Assembly: GCA_039654915.1 (NCBI GenBank)
Contig: CM077599.1
Location: 19,938,501 to 20,002,500 of the forward strand
DNA: 64,000 bases
Direction of reading: 5' to 3'
Source of the DNA: Aquilaria yunnanensis
Taxonomy: Eukaryota; Streptophyta; Magnoliopsida; Malvales; Thymelaeaceae
Shown here: positions 24,241-37,376 of the stretch, one piece after another
Layout of the letters: every line of letters begins with the position of its first letter
How positions within the stretch are numbered: the stretch's first letter is position 1
Notes under the pieces: generated by a model
Told to the model about the DNA's origin: nothing
The model's database searches: none
What the model saw: the letters and a program-made list of their open reading frames with translations, nothing else
Position numbers and translations under genes: made by a program

Positions 24241-24877
24241 CTCGTTTCTATTTCATATAGTTGTTTTCGTTTTTGTTTAAGCTGATTTAAAGGGGGGAAA
24301 TTAAGTCCGCATCTTGGGACCAAGCATTAACGCGGTAGGATCAGCAAAGGAAAGAAATCAAGTCCTCATCCTGGAAGTGGGACCAAGCATTTACGCGGTG
24401 GGCTCCGTAAAGGGTAGAAATTTTGTGCACATGGATTTCGCAAATAGATGCGACAAGTGCGAATGATTTTTTTACACTTTAGTTATAAGTTATTTTATCA
24501 TTTTAATGAGACCTAGACATGTCATTTTACTCTTAGGTTATATGTATTAAGTATTGAGTTAATTTAATAGTAAAAATATTAAGATAGAAACACAAATAAC
24601 AATTTTTTTTTTTTACATTTTTCAATGTTTTAAAAATATTAAAAAAAATTAGAAGAATGATTTTTTCCTTATGACTATCCCTTTCAATTTTGTAATGCAA
24701 ATTTTTATTCTTAGCAACTAACGCTTTTTCTATACTAAATAATAAAGTTTTTACAGTCAATGGATTATTGTACCTATATAATATAGATTTTAAATAAAAT
24801 TGGTTTCGGTCAAAAAAGATGAAAAAATAAAAGCAAGTTAGTTTAGATTATGTTGACTTAAGTTAAAATAAATTGGC
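24241..24877. other. AT-rich spacer with a half copy of the AT-rich MITE
   Basis: No gene. The stretch 24755-24876 (GGATTATTGTACCTATATAA ... TGTTGACTTAAGTTAAAATA) matches the right half of the AT-rich MITE family described at 14035; the left half is not recognisable. Confidence 0.5.
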
Positions 24878-25230
24878 CTAAATTTTTAATAAATGTTTTG
24901 AGGTTCTGTTCAAAATAGAAAAAAAATACATGAGTTAAGTCTATAGGTGAGACATTCAATATGAAGATCAAGCAAATATAAATTTCTTATAATAAGTATG
25001 ACCTAAATATGGGCAATGATGTCAAAGTATAGGCTTGGTACCTAAACATTGATTTTTCCAAAGACATATAACTATAACTAACTATACATTGCTAAAAATC
25101 TTAACCTTACTTTTGAATTTTAATAAAAGATACACTCATTTACATGATTATTAAACATGCCTAAAAACATGATTATCATTTTATTTATTTTTTAAATTTT
25201 AAATATTTATCAAAACTTAAAAAGCTCAAC

Positions 25231-25266
<36 letters not shown>

Positions 25267-25801
25267 AAGATATATATTTATATTTATCTTTATATATAAT
25301 AAAAAGTGCAAAGATATAAAGTGACTAAACCTTAAACCATAATTTATTAGTTTTCCTTTTAGGTACTAGGAATTTATTCTATTTTAAGTATTCTATTTTT
25401 CTATGGTTGACTAATTATATGATAAGAAAAATATAAAAGAGTAGGCTTTCAAACTTGGGTAATGTGAGTATAATTTATAAATTAACCCAAAAAGATAAAA
25501 TAAAATAGAGGGTATGTATAAGTTTGAAACCTTTGGGTGATTATATTTTTTATTAAAAGTCAAGAGTAAGGTAATTAAGCTTTTTAGTAATGTATAGTTA
25601 CTTATAATTATATTCTTTGGAAAACTTAATATTTACTTACCAAGTCTATGTTTTGACATCATAGCTCATATTTATCATCATACTTATTGAAAGAAATTTA
25701 TTTTTACTTAAGTTTCTTATTGAATGTCCCACATGTGGACTTAGTATATGTTTTTTTTTTCTATTTTAACAGAACTTCAAAACATTTATAAAAAACTTAG
25801 C
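24878..25801. mobile_element. Long inverted-repeat (foldback) element
   Basis: About 920 bp with arms of roughly 280 bp. The left arm reads TAAATTTTTAATAAATGTTT, GAGGTTCTGTTCAAAATAG, GACATTCAATATGAAG, TTCTTATAATAAGTATGA, CAATGATGTCAAA. The right arm gives the reverse complement in the same order. An AT dinucleotide run (about 25232-25262) lies in the loop. There is no coding content. A related partial copy of one arm occurs near 59595-59700. The class (Mutator-like or other) is uncertain because I could not define a target duplication. Confidence 0.65.
25232..25262. repeat. (TA)n microsatellite
   Basis: A pure TA dinucleotide run of about 30 bp lies in the loop of the inverted-repeat element. 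Confidence 0.9.
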
Positions 25802-26094
25802 TTATATATCTTTAAAAAGTCAAATTATGCTAATACATAAATGGTAAATCCATTTAATTGTTTGAGCCAACTAATGTAAAATCTTTGTTTAATAATTAGC
25901 TTTTTGAATCTAAAATATAAAACTTAAGATAAAATTTACTAACTTTACTTTTAATAAAATTTCTAAATACATAATATCATTAAGTCCATTAAATTAATTT
26001 TTTTCTTACTAGATTGCATACTATTAAGTTTAAATTTTACACTGAGAAGAGAAATTTTGACCTTCTTGATAAAATATTAAATGTACGAGAATGA
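25802..26094. other. AT-rich spacer, nothing recognised
   Basis: Very AT-rich non-coding DNA between the foldback element and the 3' end of the LINE. Confidence 0.4.
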
Positions 26095-28953
26095 TTTTTT
26101 TTTTGTTGGGAAATACCTCGGTGGGTTCAGATTTCATTTCATTAAAGAAACTTAATGACACTTACATCAGAATCAGAGGCCTACATAAAGAAAATGGCAA
26201 AACCTGATTCAAAATAAAAAAGTAAAACAAGTCCTAAAGCTTGTGCTACATAGCAAAATCAGGCATATATAAACTAAGCAAAGACCTTAGAAAAGACATA
26301 ATCAAGTCTAACTTCAACAGCTTCAATAAGCAAATTGACTATATAGCCATATTGATGAAAAGATTGAAAATGGATCCTATTGTTCATTTCTTGCTAGACA
26401 AAATAAACCAAACCATAGAAACAAGCTCGCCTTAGTTTTGCCTTAAGGCTATTACCTTTTAACAACTCTTTTAAGCCACTGCCAACATCTAGACCATTGC
26501 CTAGGAGCCTCTTTCAACTTCAACAAACACATCACTTTTCTCCAGACAAGCACAAAATAAGGGCATTCGAAAAAAAGATGATCTCTAAATTCATTCTCAA
26601 CCATACAGAGACGACATAACAAATAAGCAACATCCATATATTTTGAAATCTGATGCAAAGTAGGAAGTAGATCATAAAGAACTTTGGAACTGAATTCCAA
26701 ACCAAAGAAGACTAAGAAACAGAATGAAAGTTCTCAATAACTTGAAGATAAGCCAATTTCATGATGAATTTGTCATTCTTCACACAATTCCACACTTGAT
26801 TATACACAAATTCAGCAAACAATAACTAAGACTTCAGAATATAGTTCTAGATAACAAAAGAATCCATAGGAAAGCTATACGACAGCTTTCAATATGACCC
26901 AAAATAGTTTTGGGGATAGGAAAAAAGGCAAACCAATAAGCTTGCACATTAAAGTTAACATATCTAATAAAAAACTTATTAGCCTAACTATTCATTCTGA
27001 GCAGGATCTTCTCCTTAAGTGGGATATAATGACAGATTTAAAGTCTTTTATCAATAAGAGGAATCCCCAAATTCTTAATAGGCAATATGCCTTTAGACAT
27101 ATGTAAAGTGCTCAAAATCTCATGCTCAACATTTTCACCCACACCCACCAAAATAACCTCGCTTTTCTCAAAATTAATAACCAAACCAGAGGTCTTAGAA
27201 AACTTATCCAGAAAAAACTTAATAGCACAAGCAAACTCAATATCAACTCTTGCCAAAATTATAATATTATCTACAAACTTAAGATGAGACAAATGAATCT
27301 TTTTACACTTAGGATGATAAACAACATAATTCTTATCATAAAGTTTTCCCAAAGCTCTAGAGAGACAATCCATAACCAACACAAAAAAAAAAAATGAGGT
27401 CTTCTTATCTAACTCATTTTCAACCCTTGAAGAAACCATAAAGGTTTCCATTTAACACAATAGAGAAGTAAGAAGAACTCACACAACACATAATCCACTT
27501 CACAAATCTTATTGGAAAATTAAGACTAATCATGAAAATTTCCAAGAAATCCCAATTAAGCATATCATAAGTCCTCTTTAAGCCAATCTTTAAACACATT
27601 CTATGCTTAATGTTGTCTCAACCATAACTTCTCATATTCTCATGACACAACAAAATGTTATTAGCAATATATCCCTTTTATGAAAGCTCTTTGACTCTAA
27701 TGAATAATCTCAGGCAACATCCTCTGCAATCTAATGGCTAGAATTTTGGAGATGAATTTATAGATAACATTGCAACAGGATATTGGTCTAAAATAATTGG
27801 TAGAAGAAGCATGGGCATGCTTAGGAATGAAATGAGTGGCAGTGGTAGTAAGAGCAAGAGGCAATATATCAAAATCAAAGAAATAAAAAATAGTAGAAGC
27901 AATTTCAGTACCTACTACCTCCCAATTATGTTAGAAAAACCCCATAGTGAAACCATCAAGCCTAAGAGCTCAGGAGCATAATAATCTTTTACAATTTTCA
28001 TAATCTCTGCAGCAAAGATATCCATTTCCAGCAAGCTCCTTTGATCAGTAGTTAATCTAATACCATTCATCACAATGTTAAGATTAACACTCAAACACAT
28101 ATAAGAAACACCAAGCAAACTAGAGAAAAAGTTCAGGAACTCATTTCTAATTTTCTTTTGGAGAAAGAGTTTTTTCCCAAACCTAGCAACAAGACAAACA
28201 ATGTTTAGTATTGAAAAAATTGGAGTGAAAAAACTCTTTCTCAACTTTTTTTAGATTGAAGGCTTTGATTTTAATTTTCTACCAATCCATATAAAAACTT
28301 CTGTCCCTAATTTAATGATTTAATCTAAAATGAATAGACTCTAAGTATTTCTCTTTATTTCAAACTCACATAGAAATGTTAGAGAATCATTCAAAATTTA
28401 GGTGTTTAAAGGTAGCCTTAAAGCTTCTCAACTTACTCAAAACATAGCCCCAAGGAAATTGACTAAAGCTAAAAGCCCGCCACACACTTCTAACAATCTG
28501 ACTATACTTAGGATGAGATTGCCATATATTCAAGTATTTGAAAGGAGGTTTTCTTTGAATGAGACAGCCATCCAACATAATTAAAGCCAAGGAATAATCA
28601 AAACACCAAACCTTTTTAAATTCAACAGTAGCATAAGGAAATGCAATAAACTAGCTACTATTACCCATGAAGGTAATCTAATTTACAAAAGATAGGATCC
28701 TTAAAGACTCGATTGTTGCTCCAAGTATAAAATCCCAAAAAATATGAATATTAGTAATCCCCACAGAGTTACAACATTCAAGAAGACCAAAATTATGCCA
28801 TTCAACCACTCCAGAGACAGTACTTTTCTCTTCAGAGCATAAAATTTCATTAAAATCACCACGCACTAACCACAAGACAATCATATTAACAGAGAACTAC
28901 TCAAGGCTTTGCCACAAAATTCCTTAAACTGGAGGATCATTATAAGCATAGAT
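26095..28953 (-). pseudogene. Degenerate L1-type LINE retrotransposon (endonuclease-RT-zinc finger ORF2)
   Basis: On the minus strand the fragments come in the usual L1 ORF2 order. First is an endonuclease piece near 28884-28680 (WLVRGDFNEIL, EKSTVSG). Reverse-transcriptase pieces follow: about 28244-27915 upstream, then 27451-27038 with FVLVMDCLSRAL, LSHLKFVDN (degenerate form of the YADD-type box) and LVINFEKSEV. Last is a C-terminal zf-RVT piece at 26700-26452 (CRLCMVENEFRDHLFFECPY). Frameshifts and stops separate them, so it is dead. A T-run at 26097-26106 on the plus strand is the poly(A) tail at its 3' end. Its 5' side is cut at 28953 by the LTR element. Just inside that edge the minus strand still reads like the LINE endonuclease (IYAYNDPP ... 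ILWQSL). Confidence 0.85.
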
Positions 28954-31608
28954 TGTTACAGCCCTCCTAGTAGGAAACTCATTTAATTTATATAAATTAA
29001 TAAATCCCTAGTTCAATACCTTATTTTAAGTTCACTTAGCAAGATCAAGTAAGTTAGTTAAGGTTTACTTAGTTCTGAGAAGATTATGGCATCAAAAGAG
29101 GCATAAGGTTAAAATGGTAATTTTGCATTCCAAGGTGTTAGGAGGAGTCCCAAAAGTGAAAAACATTTTTTAAAACTAACCATTGGTTTAAACGCAAAAA
29201 TTAGCCTAAGTAAATAAGTTTTGACAAAGCGTTTCTATTTTGGGAAGGGGGGCTTTTGGACAAACTTATTAAAGCTTGAGGGATTGTTGGAAAATGATGT
29301 TTTAAAACTTGGTAAAGTGCTTTGGCTGCCACATTTCCTCATTTTTTTAGCCAAACCTGAGCTTCCTCATACCCACTTGGTTTCTTTTTCAATTATTACT
29401 CAAATTCAAGAGTTCTTGGTGAAAATCAAATGTTCCAAGCGTGACTAAGCATTGGGTGGCTTATTTCAAGGAAGTTTTGTGTTTTGGAAGCTTGTAATCA
29501 CGTTTTCCAGTTGGGGATTTGTTTTGTGCAAAAGGTAACTCGATTTTCTTGTTATTTCCTTGTTTGTTTGGCCCTTAGTTGCTTGGGTTTTGGTTGGGTT
29601 GTGTTAATTTGATGCTACTTGGTTGAAATTGCTTAGAGGCTAGGTAAAATCTTAGTGGAGCTTGTTCTTGGTGTTGGATTGCTTAATCTTTGCTTGTAGC
29701 TTGGAATTAAGGTAAGGGATTTATGATTGATGCACATTTGATGCCATTCATAGTTTGTTTGCTTGTTAGTTTCAAGTGTTTGATGAATGACATTAGTTGG
29801 TTGGTTATCATGGTGGGCTAGTCTTGAAATTATGGCTTGTGTGATGTTTTGATGCATCATAAGAAGGTTATGATCGTATTTGTGGCATATGCAAGTTGTT
29901 TTACAGGTCTATGGTTAGTTTAGGAATTCCTTTTTTGCCTTGAAACCATAGGAAGCTTCCAAAGGGGCTTAGGAAAGTGTTTTTCAGCTTTAGGACATGG
30001 GGTCCTGGTGCTGTAACGCCTAGGGTGCATTTTTCAGACCCAGATGGTATAGTGTTCCTAGTGCCTAGGCTTCAGTGGTGCCTAGGCGCTAGAGGCCATT
30101 CGCTAGCTTTGACACCCGGTACCATTTCCTTCATAACTTTTCGCTCAGGTGTCCGTTTGAGACAATGCAAAATTTCACATGAAACTAAGATGGAATGCTT
30201 TCATTTTCATGCCTTCCCTAAGCCTAGATTTGCCTAGGCTTAGTTATATTTTAGTTTAAAGTGAAGGTATATTCAGGCCATAATAGAACACTATTAGTCG
30301 GGCGTAAGGTTTAGTACTATCGAAGGGCTAGCTAGGCCTTCTAGTTTGAGGCTCAAATGTGGGAACCTTAGTGCACCTAGGTGAGTTTCAAAGAACCTAG
30401 TAAATGAGTCCAACCATGATCATTGCTACTCCACTAGTGTGAACCAAGTAATGGTGGATATGTTTGTGCCTTGTGTAAAGGTTTAGTGCACTTGTTGCCT
30501 AGCCAAGATTACTTTAGGCATAAGTGAGAACCTAGTGCACTCTCGGTAAGGGCTTAAGATGGAAGCTTAATACACAAGTGACCTAGGCAAGTCCAAGGAC
30601 TTGGGGCACTATGTGGAGGCTTAGTACACCTAGTGCATTCCTCGAAACTCAAGCGAGGCGCATCTACTATGTTCACTTGCATAACAATTGAGGGAAGGTT
30701 AGACTTATTGCGTCAATAAGCTAAAGCTTACTAGGAGCAAGTTAAGGGCTAGAACTCGCTATGTACGGAGTGACGCCCGGTGGGAGGATTAGGTAGAAGA
30801 AAAGTCCTAAGAAACTAAAACATATGCGCATAGGTTTAGCCTCACGCTGTAGGAGCTCACGGCAAACTACATATAAATATGTGTGTGTTGTCCTTAGCGT
30901 TTTCCTTGCAGGTTGAAGACTCATTACTGAGAATCATAAGATTCTAACTCCCTTAGTTTTATGTTGTGCAGATATTAAGGTTGCTGGACTTTAGAATCAT
31001 TAAGGATTGTTGTGGTAGTTTCTATTCCAGGTATATTGCTATAAGAATCCTTGAGATTCCAGTTATTTAGCTAGTTGTTAATTAAGTTATTATTATACTA
31101 ACTACAGTTTTCTTGGCCATAGAGGCTAGTGAGCACGTAGAGGATCATTGATGCGAGTCACTAGGATCCCTCATATAAGGTGGAAGCTAGTTGATTGGAT
31201 CTCACTAATACTAGCCTTGTATATGTATGTTGTATGTTGGTGGCCTCGAATGTGTATGAATAGAGTTATGGACTCTAGGGTTGCTTTTAGGTGTAGGGCA
31301 TAGTCTACAATTGTTTAAATGCTCACACACGGTTAATTATGTATAGTATTAATGTTTATGCTATAAAGGTTTTCTACGTTTTGACTCTTTGAACATTGGT
31401 TTTTATGGAAATGCCTAGGCGATATAAATGTTTTATGATTTTCTACTTGCTTAATCAAAGCAACTCTTGCATGTATAATTACATTCCTAGGTTAAAAAAT
31501 TAGTAGCATGAAGTTTTAACTAGGGGCACATAATTAATTAGCCAATTGTAACCAACATGAGACTTGTTCTCATAGGCTTCCTAGGCAGGGCCATGAGGGA
31601 CCGTGTCA
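28954..31608 (+). repeat. 5' LTR of the LARD-like element
   Basis: The 2655-bp LTR has TG...CA ends. Its first 1.55 kb recurs at 35599-37175. A TATA-like ACATATAAATATG lies near 30869-30881 and could be the LTR promoter. Open frames inside (for example 29221-29448 and 29977-30237) are not conserved between the two LTRs and are not genes. Confidence 0.85.
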
Positions 31609-31611
31609 GTT

Positions 31612-31624
31612 TGGTATCAGAGCC
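31612..31624 (+). other. Primer-binding site of the LARD-like element
   Basis: TGGTATCAGAGCC, complementary to the initiator tRNA-Met 3' end, lies 3 bp after the LTR end at 31608. Confidence 0.9.
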
Positions 31625-34600
31625 TGGTTCATAAAAATTGGAGGCTAAGAACTGAGATCTAGGTTATGATCCATGTGCTAGGGTAGTTAGTACTAACCAA
31701 CATCTGTGAGTTGTCATTTGGCTTTGGCTGCAGGTTGCAATGGTGAAACTATGTTAGTGCGGTTTGGACATGAAAGGTCCGATAATGGATTCTGGTAGTC
31801 TAGTGTGGCATCATTGGCAGGTAATTTGACTTGCTTCGGGGAATAAGGAACACCTTAGAGTAGGTAGTTGGGATATAAGTACCGTCCTAGGAAATTGTTA
31901 TGGAACCTCGAACATGAGGTAGGCTACATGATCCATGGGGCTATGAAGGCATGGAAACCTACGAGGCGAGGAGTACCACAAGGTCAAGTTGGCTACTCCT
32001 ATTGTGATAGAACTTGAACTCACCAGCTTGATGGGTTAGGCTATTAGAAAGGAGCTGAGGATGCGCTAAATGAGTGTCAAGCACTTAGTCAAACAAGCTA
32101 TAAAGTGGAGTGGAGCACTCTCGTACCTTTCTTTCGAGAGTAAGAGCTTAGGGATGAAACTACCAAGGCCTTAAGCTATCATATTTTAGCACTTGATAAT
32201 CATTGATGAAGGACTACCGGTCAATGGTCTAGGATGAAGTAGCCCTAAAAAAAGAGTTAGATGGGTTGAGGACACAAGGTGGCAAGGTAGAGGGTAGCTC
32301 ATCCTACCTAGTAGGGGCATGGATGAAATGCCCATAATGCAAAAGTCGACTAAAAGTGAGGAACAAAAGCGGAATTGTTATCAATAGTCTAAGTGGTCAT
32401 CAGACTAGTACCATTTTGGGCTCAATTGAGTTAAGACCAGCCTAGGAAGCTTGTCCCCAATAATTGTTGCTACAGGGAATCGGCTTAGTACAATAGAGCA
32501 ATAGTTTAAAGTTTCGCTTTGATTAGTCAAGTGATTGAAATAGGCAGCCACTAACCAGGTGCGACTGATAGCCACAGTGAATTCATGGCCAGTGCATAGC
32601 CCATATGAGGTAAGTCCTTACCTTCTTACTAATAGTTTGTTATTTGCTCGGTATTTTGGCATCAATTACTGGCATAGTTTTAGTTGGTTTGTTGGGTGGT
32701 AGTTTTGAGCAGGGTTAAGGGCTAACCCAAATGCATCAAGACCTAAAGATGCATCAAGTATTAGGCGATACCCGAAACCCTAGGACCCATTTGCTAGTGT
32801 GAGAACCTACTTAAGTAAAGGCTTAAATGCCTTAGATTGGGAACATTCTAAGGTTCCATAGGTTGTCTTCTTGCATGAGTTAGTTTAATGACCTAGTTGA
32901 TGAAAAATGACCAGCTAGTTAAATGGATGAGTTCTTCAGAGTCACCAAGCAGTAATAGAGCAGTTCAGTCAGATGCCGAGAAGGTGAGTATTTATTTTAT
33001 TTCTAGCTATTGAATGTAGGAGGTACCTACAGAAGGAAGCAAGGAGCAAGTAACTCATCCGGGGCTAAACGGATGGATAGGTTTGTTCGTCCATTAGCTG
33101 CATACCCTAGGGTTAAGCAAGTAGGAATCAAATTACTACTGTGGTTTGGCTCAATTATCAGAAGGTATTAAGAGAGCCCAAGCAATAGGATTAACTGCCA
33201 TGGTCCAGGGGATAACGGGTGCTTAAGGTCATCATCCCAAGGTTAAGAAGAGTCGAAGGGCACTTAGATGATTTGTGGAAAAAGAAAGGCTCAACCAGTG
33301 AAGCTAGTCAAGTAAGTTAAGGACTAAGTCCTGAGTGGAACCAAGGAAGTTGTGGGGATCATATGTTGCATCAAGTTAATGCTAATAAGTTAGTAAAATA
33401 TTGGACTGTCGGGTAAATAATGATCAGGTGATGCTAGAAATAAGATGTTTTGCCTTAACCCTTCGGGTTAGTGTTCAAGGAGTGCTCGTGAGGTAGAGTT
33501 CACTATGACTAGTCGAGAGTCGACTCACAAGTAACCAAAGTGAGAAGTAATCTCCACCTAGTTTAATTTATTGTTTGGTAATCAGAAGTGCCAGGTCTAT
33601 TATAGGTATAGTTGTGCTCACGTGTTGTGTAGTGACTATAAAAGTTGTTGTGTTCACCGGAGTAGGTGAAAGTTGAGGGTTGAAACCCTAGTCGGTGAGG
33701 TTTTGGTTAAGTTATTTTTAAGCCTAAAGTTAGAGCAACTCACTTGACCCTAGTGCCTTGTAAAAGAAGGGCTGGTGACTTGCGAGATTGGTTAAGGGCC
33801 AGCAAATGCGCTAAGTTGAATTACCATGGGCGAGCCACCTAGGAGATTTTACATGGCTAACTACCTCCCGATAGTTAACTAAAGTGATGGTTAAATTGGT
33901 TCTCCCCCCAAGAAGGTAAGTTGATGTGGTAGAAGCCATGAATGCATCGTTTTGACCCAAGGATGATACAGTGTAGTCATGGTATGATAGTTAAGTATAG
34001 AAGGTGGCGGTGGTTCTTTAAAACCATAGGCCAAATGATAGATGGTTGTCAAAGGGTTGCTTGATAGTGTTAGAGGACAAAAGGCATATGAGGTGGCCAA
34101 AGAGTCGAGTAAGATAGGAGGCACATTGGAGCCTAGTTACGAAGGCCGAGGTGTCTAGTTTACTACCTAGCAAAAATTGCCTAGGCGGCCTAGGATTGGG
34201 TAGTACCTTGTAACTCGACTAAAAACCCCATAGGTGCTTCAAGCATGGAGTGAGTATTGATGACTGGGAAATAAGTATACCAGGGATGCACCCGAGAAGC
34301 TAATCTTACATGTGCAGGGTGTTGGGCTCCAAGTGTAGGGAAGTGAAGAGACTTAGTGTGTAGGCTTTAAGAACCTATGATACTCTGAGGGGAGCAGTTG
34401 AAGCGTCAAGACATTTGGCTTAGGTAGCATTTTAGTAGCTTAATCATTGGGTGCTAGGATGCCTAAGTTGAGGATGCATGGATAAGGCCTTGGTGTTGCT
34501 AACTACTTGGAGATCTTGGCACTCGCGCTAGAGAAGTTTTCTATGGTAGGCATGTGAGTGTAAAAGACTCCAGAGTAGTGAAGGTAGTAGGATCATAGTG

Positions 34601-35598
34601 CTTGGGTGGTGCATAGGTATCTTGCTTAATGCACCAGTATGCCTATTGCATAGGGGCCGTCTGAGGGGAGCATTTGAAGACTCGTATTCTAGAGTTTGCT
34701 GAGATATGTAACTCTCGGTAGGTCACTTTTTGGAAGAATCCTAGAGTATAGTGGAGCTTAGAGCGGAGTATGCCTTACGATGCCAGTGGTGTATGTGGCA
34801 AGGCCATAATACACTAGTGACACACTTAGTCTAATGATCATTGAAAGTTGTTGAGTATCAAACCTAAACTAAGGAACTGTTGTATGAGAGATAGTGGACG
34901 AGTTGTTTGCTCATCAAGCTAGCTTGCACTAAGTGGTTTGGTATAGAGATATTAAGTGCCAAACCTAGGGAAAGCCCTTTTTAGTGTGAGTGTTAACGGA
35001 CAAGTTTAACTTGTTAAGTTAGCTTACACTAACAGGTTTAGTACAGGAGAAAAAAAGAAGGAAGTTAGTCTGTTCCGAGCACTAAGTAAGTCACTATCAG
35101 TGTAAGGTTAGTGGACAAGTTTTCAAAACTTGTTAAGCTAACTTGCACTAGGAAGCTCAGGCACAGGGATTATTATTGAAGAGTTGTGGTCACCGAATTC
35201 ACTAGGACAAGTTAAGGAGTCAGGTGTCCTTTAGTAACACTATGTGCTAGGGGTAATAAATGACCATACCTTAGTCTTCAAGGGTGGAATTGCATAAAGG
35301 TACTTTGGACCGCATAAGGTCAGGCCAAGGTAGGGAGAAAAGTTGGCAGTTCTTGGTTTGTTGTTCGATTTGAGCACAAAGTATGGCACTAGCCATAGTG
35401 CCTATACAAGACAGGACCCGATTCAAGTACTTGAAGACATTAGCTAAGTGAGTCAGCTAGTTTGGCACCAAGCGGGTTCTTGTGAGAATGACACCTCTTT
35501 GTGGATTTAGCTAGGATATAATGGCACTGTATCTTAGGGTAACACCTCAAAGTGGGGATATTGAATTTGGGGGACCAAATTCTCCAAGGTAGGGAGAA
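31625..35598 (+). other. Interior of the LARD-like element, no intact coding region
   Basis: About 4 kb with frequent stops in all frames. Near 33588-33640 the plus strand has a Cys-rich, His-containing stretch that could be a ruined gag CCHC knuckle, but this is weak. A 77-codon minus open frame at 33891-34124 has no recognisable domain. The purine tract before 35599 marks the 3' end. Confidence 0.55.
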
Positions 35599-37175
35599 TG
35601 TTACAGCCTTCTTAGTGAGAAACTCATTTAATTTATAAAAATCAACAAATCCCTAGTTGAATACCTTATTTTAAGCTCACTTAGAAAGGTCAAGTAGGTT
35701 AGTTAAGGTTTACTTGGTTTCAAGAAGATTATGGCATCAAAAGAGGTATGGGGTCATAATGATAATTTTGCATCCCAAGGTGTCGATACGAGTCCCAAGA
35801 GTGAAAAACATGTTTTAAAACCCAAAAATTAGTCTAAGTAAACAATATTTGACCAAGTTTTGACCAAGAGTTACTATTTTTGGAAAGAGGCTTTTTGACA
35901 AACTTATTAAAGCTTGAGGGATTGTTGGAAAATGATGTTTTAAAACTTGGTAAAGTGCTTTGGCTGCTAGATTTCCTCATTTTTCCAACCAAACCCGAGC
36001 TCCCTTTTACCTACTTGGTTTTTTCTTCAATTCTCACTTAAATTCAAGAGTTCTTGGTGAAAATTAAAGGTTCCAATGGTGACTAAGCAATGGGTGGCTT
36101 ATTTCAAGGAAGTTTTGTGCTTTAAGAGCTTGTAATCACGTTTTCCAACTAGGGATTTGTTTTGTGTAAAAGGTAACTCAATTTTCTTTTTGTTTCCTTA
36201 TTGGTTTGGCCCTTAGTTGCTTGGGTTTTGGTTGGGTTATGTTAATTTGATGCTATTTGGTTGGAATTACTTGGAACTTAAGTAAAATTTTAATGAAGCT
36301 TGTTCTTGGTGTTGGATTGCTTGATCTTTACTTATAGCTTGGAATTGAGGTAAGGGATTTATGATTGATGCACATTTGATGCCATTCATAGCTTGTTTGC
36401 TTGTTAGTTTCAAGTAGTTTAATAAATGGTATTAGTTGGTGGGTTGTGTTGATCGTGGTGGGCTAGTCTTGAAATTGTGGCTTGTGTGATGTTTTGATGC
36501 ATCATAGGAAGGTTGTGATGGTGTATTTGTGACATATGCAAGTTTTTTTACAGGTTTATGGTTAGTTTAGGCATCCTTTTTTTGCCTTGAAACCATAGGA
36601 AGCCTCCAAAGGGGCTTAGGAAGGTGTTTTTCAGCTTTAGGACACGGGGTCCTGGCACCTAGGTGCCATCTGGCGTCATCGCGCCCAAGGTGCATTTTCA
36701 AGCCCAGATGGTAGAGTGTTTCTATTGCCTAAGCCCCAGTGGCTCCTGATGCCTAGGCGCCAAAGGCCATTCGCTAGCTTTGACACCTGGTACCATTCCC
36801 TTCATAACTTTTTGCTTGGGTGTCCGTTTGAGGCAATTTAAGATTCCATATGAAGTTGAGAGGGAGTACTATCATTTCCATGCCTTTTCCAACCTAAATT
36901 TTCCCAATTTTAGTTATATTTTAGTTTAAATTGAAGGCATGTTTAGGTTACAATAGAACACCATTAGTCGGGTGCAAGGTTTAGTACCATCGAAAGCCTA
37001 GCTAGGCCTTTGAGTTTGAGGCTCAAATGTGGAAACCTTAGTGCACCTAGGAGAGTTCCAAAGAACCTAGTAAATGAGTCCAACTATGATCATTGCTGCT
37101 CCTTTAGTGTGAACAAATTAATTATGGATAGGTTTGTGCCTTGAGTAAAGGTTTAGTGCACTTGTTGCCTAGCCA
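35599..37175 (+). repeat. Truncated 3' LTR of the LARD-like element
   Basis: It matches 28954-30505 of the 5' LTR in order. The shared sequence ends at CTTGTTGCCTAGCCA, after which the 5' LTR continues AGATTAC while this copy passes into ACAAAAACAACAT and the inverted-repeat elements. The missing LTR end is not found downstream of 39080. Confidence 0.85.
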
Positions 37176-37196
37176 CAAAAACAACATAAAACAACA

Positions 37197-37376
37197 TAAA
37201 TCCATAATTCACCTCTAAACTTTGCTGATTCAGATACTTAATCCTTTCAACTATGACTTGGGGTAACTCAGCCCCTAAGCTTTATAAATTAGGATACATA
37301 ACTCCCTCTAACCAATGCAAATGTTCTTTTTGGTTTCTCAGGGGCTTAAATGACGATAACATTGAACAAGGAGGTC
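37197..37376. repeat. Left copy of a 180-bp direct repeat flanking an inverted-repeat element
   Basis: AAATCCATAATTCACCTC through GAACAAGGAGGTC is almost identical to 38549-38727. It is also the reverse-complement partner of the right end of the outer element (about 38900-39075), so it is one terminal arm of that outer element. Confidence 0.75.

Larger units (their letters stand above)
28954..37175 (+). mobile_element. Large LTR retrotransposon derivative (LARD-like), 3' LTR truncated
   Basis: The 5' LTR is 28954-31608 (2655 bp; begins TGTTACAGCC, ends CGTGTCA). It is followed by a tRNA-Met primer-binding site at 31612-31624. The 3.99-kb interior ends in a purine tract (CCAAGGTAGGGAGAA, to 35598), and a 3' LTR starts TGTTACAGCC at 35599. 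The 3' LTR follows the 5' LTR closely, with many substitutions and small indels, until about 37175, where other repeats begin; the last 1.1 kb is missing. The interior has stops in every frame and no recognisable protease, RT or integrase. It is therefore non-autonomous or long dead. It sits inside the LINE. The superfamily (Gypsy or Copia) cannot be told without pol. Confidence 0.87.

Noticed and set aside
23863..24323. Several overlapping open frames of 94-121 codons on both strands
   Set aside because: They arise in a GC-rich cluster of short palindromes; neither strand shows a protein family.
33891..34124. 77-codon minus open frame inside the LARD-like element
   Set aside because: It is antisense to the element, has no recognisable domain and no splice context.
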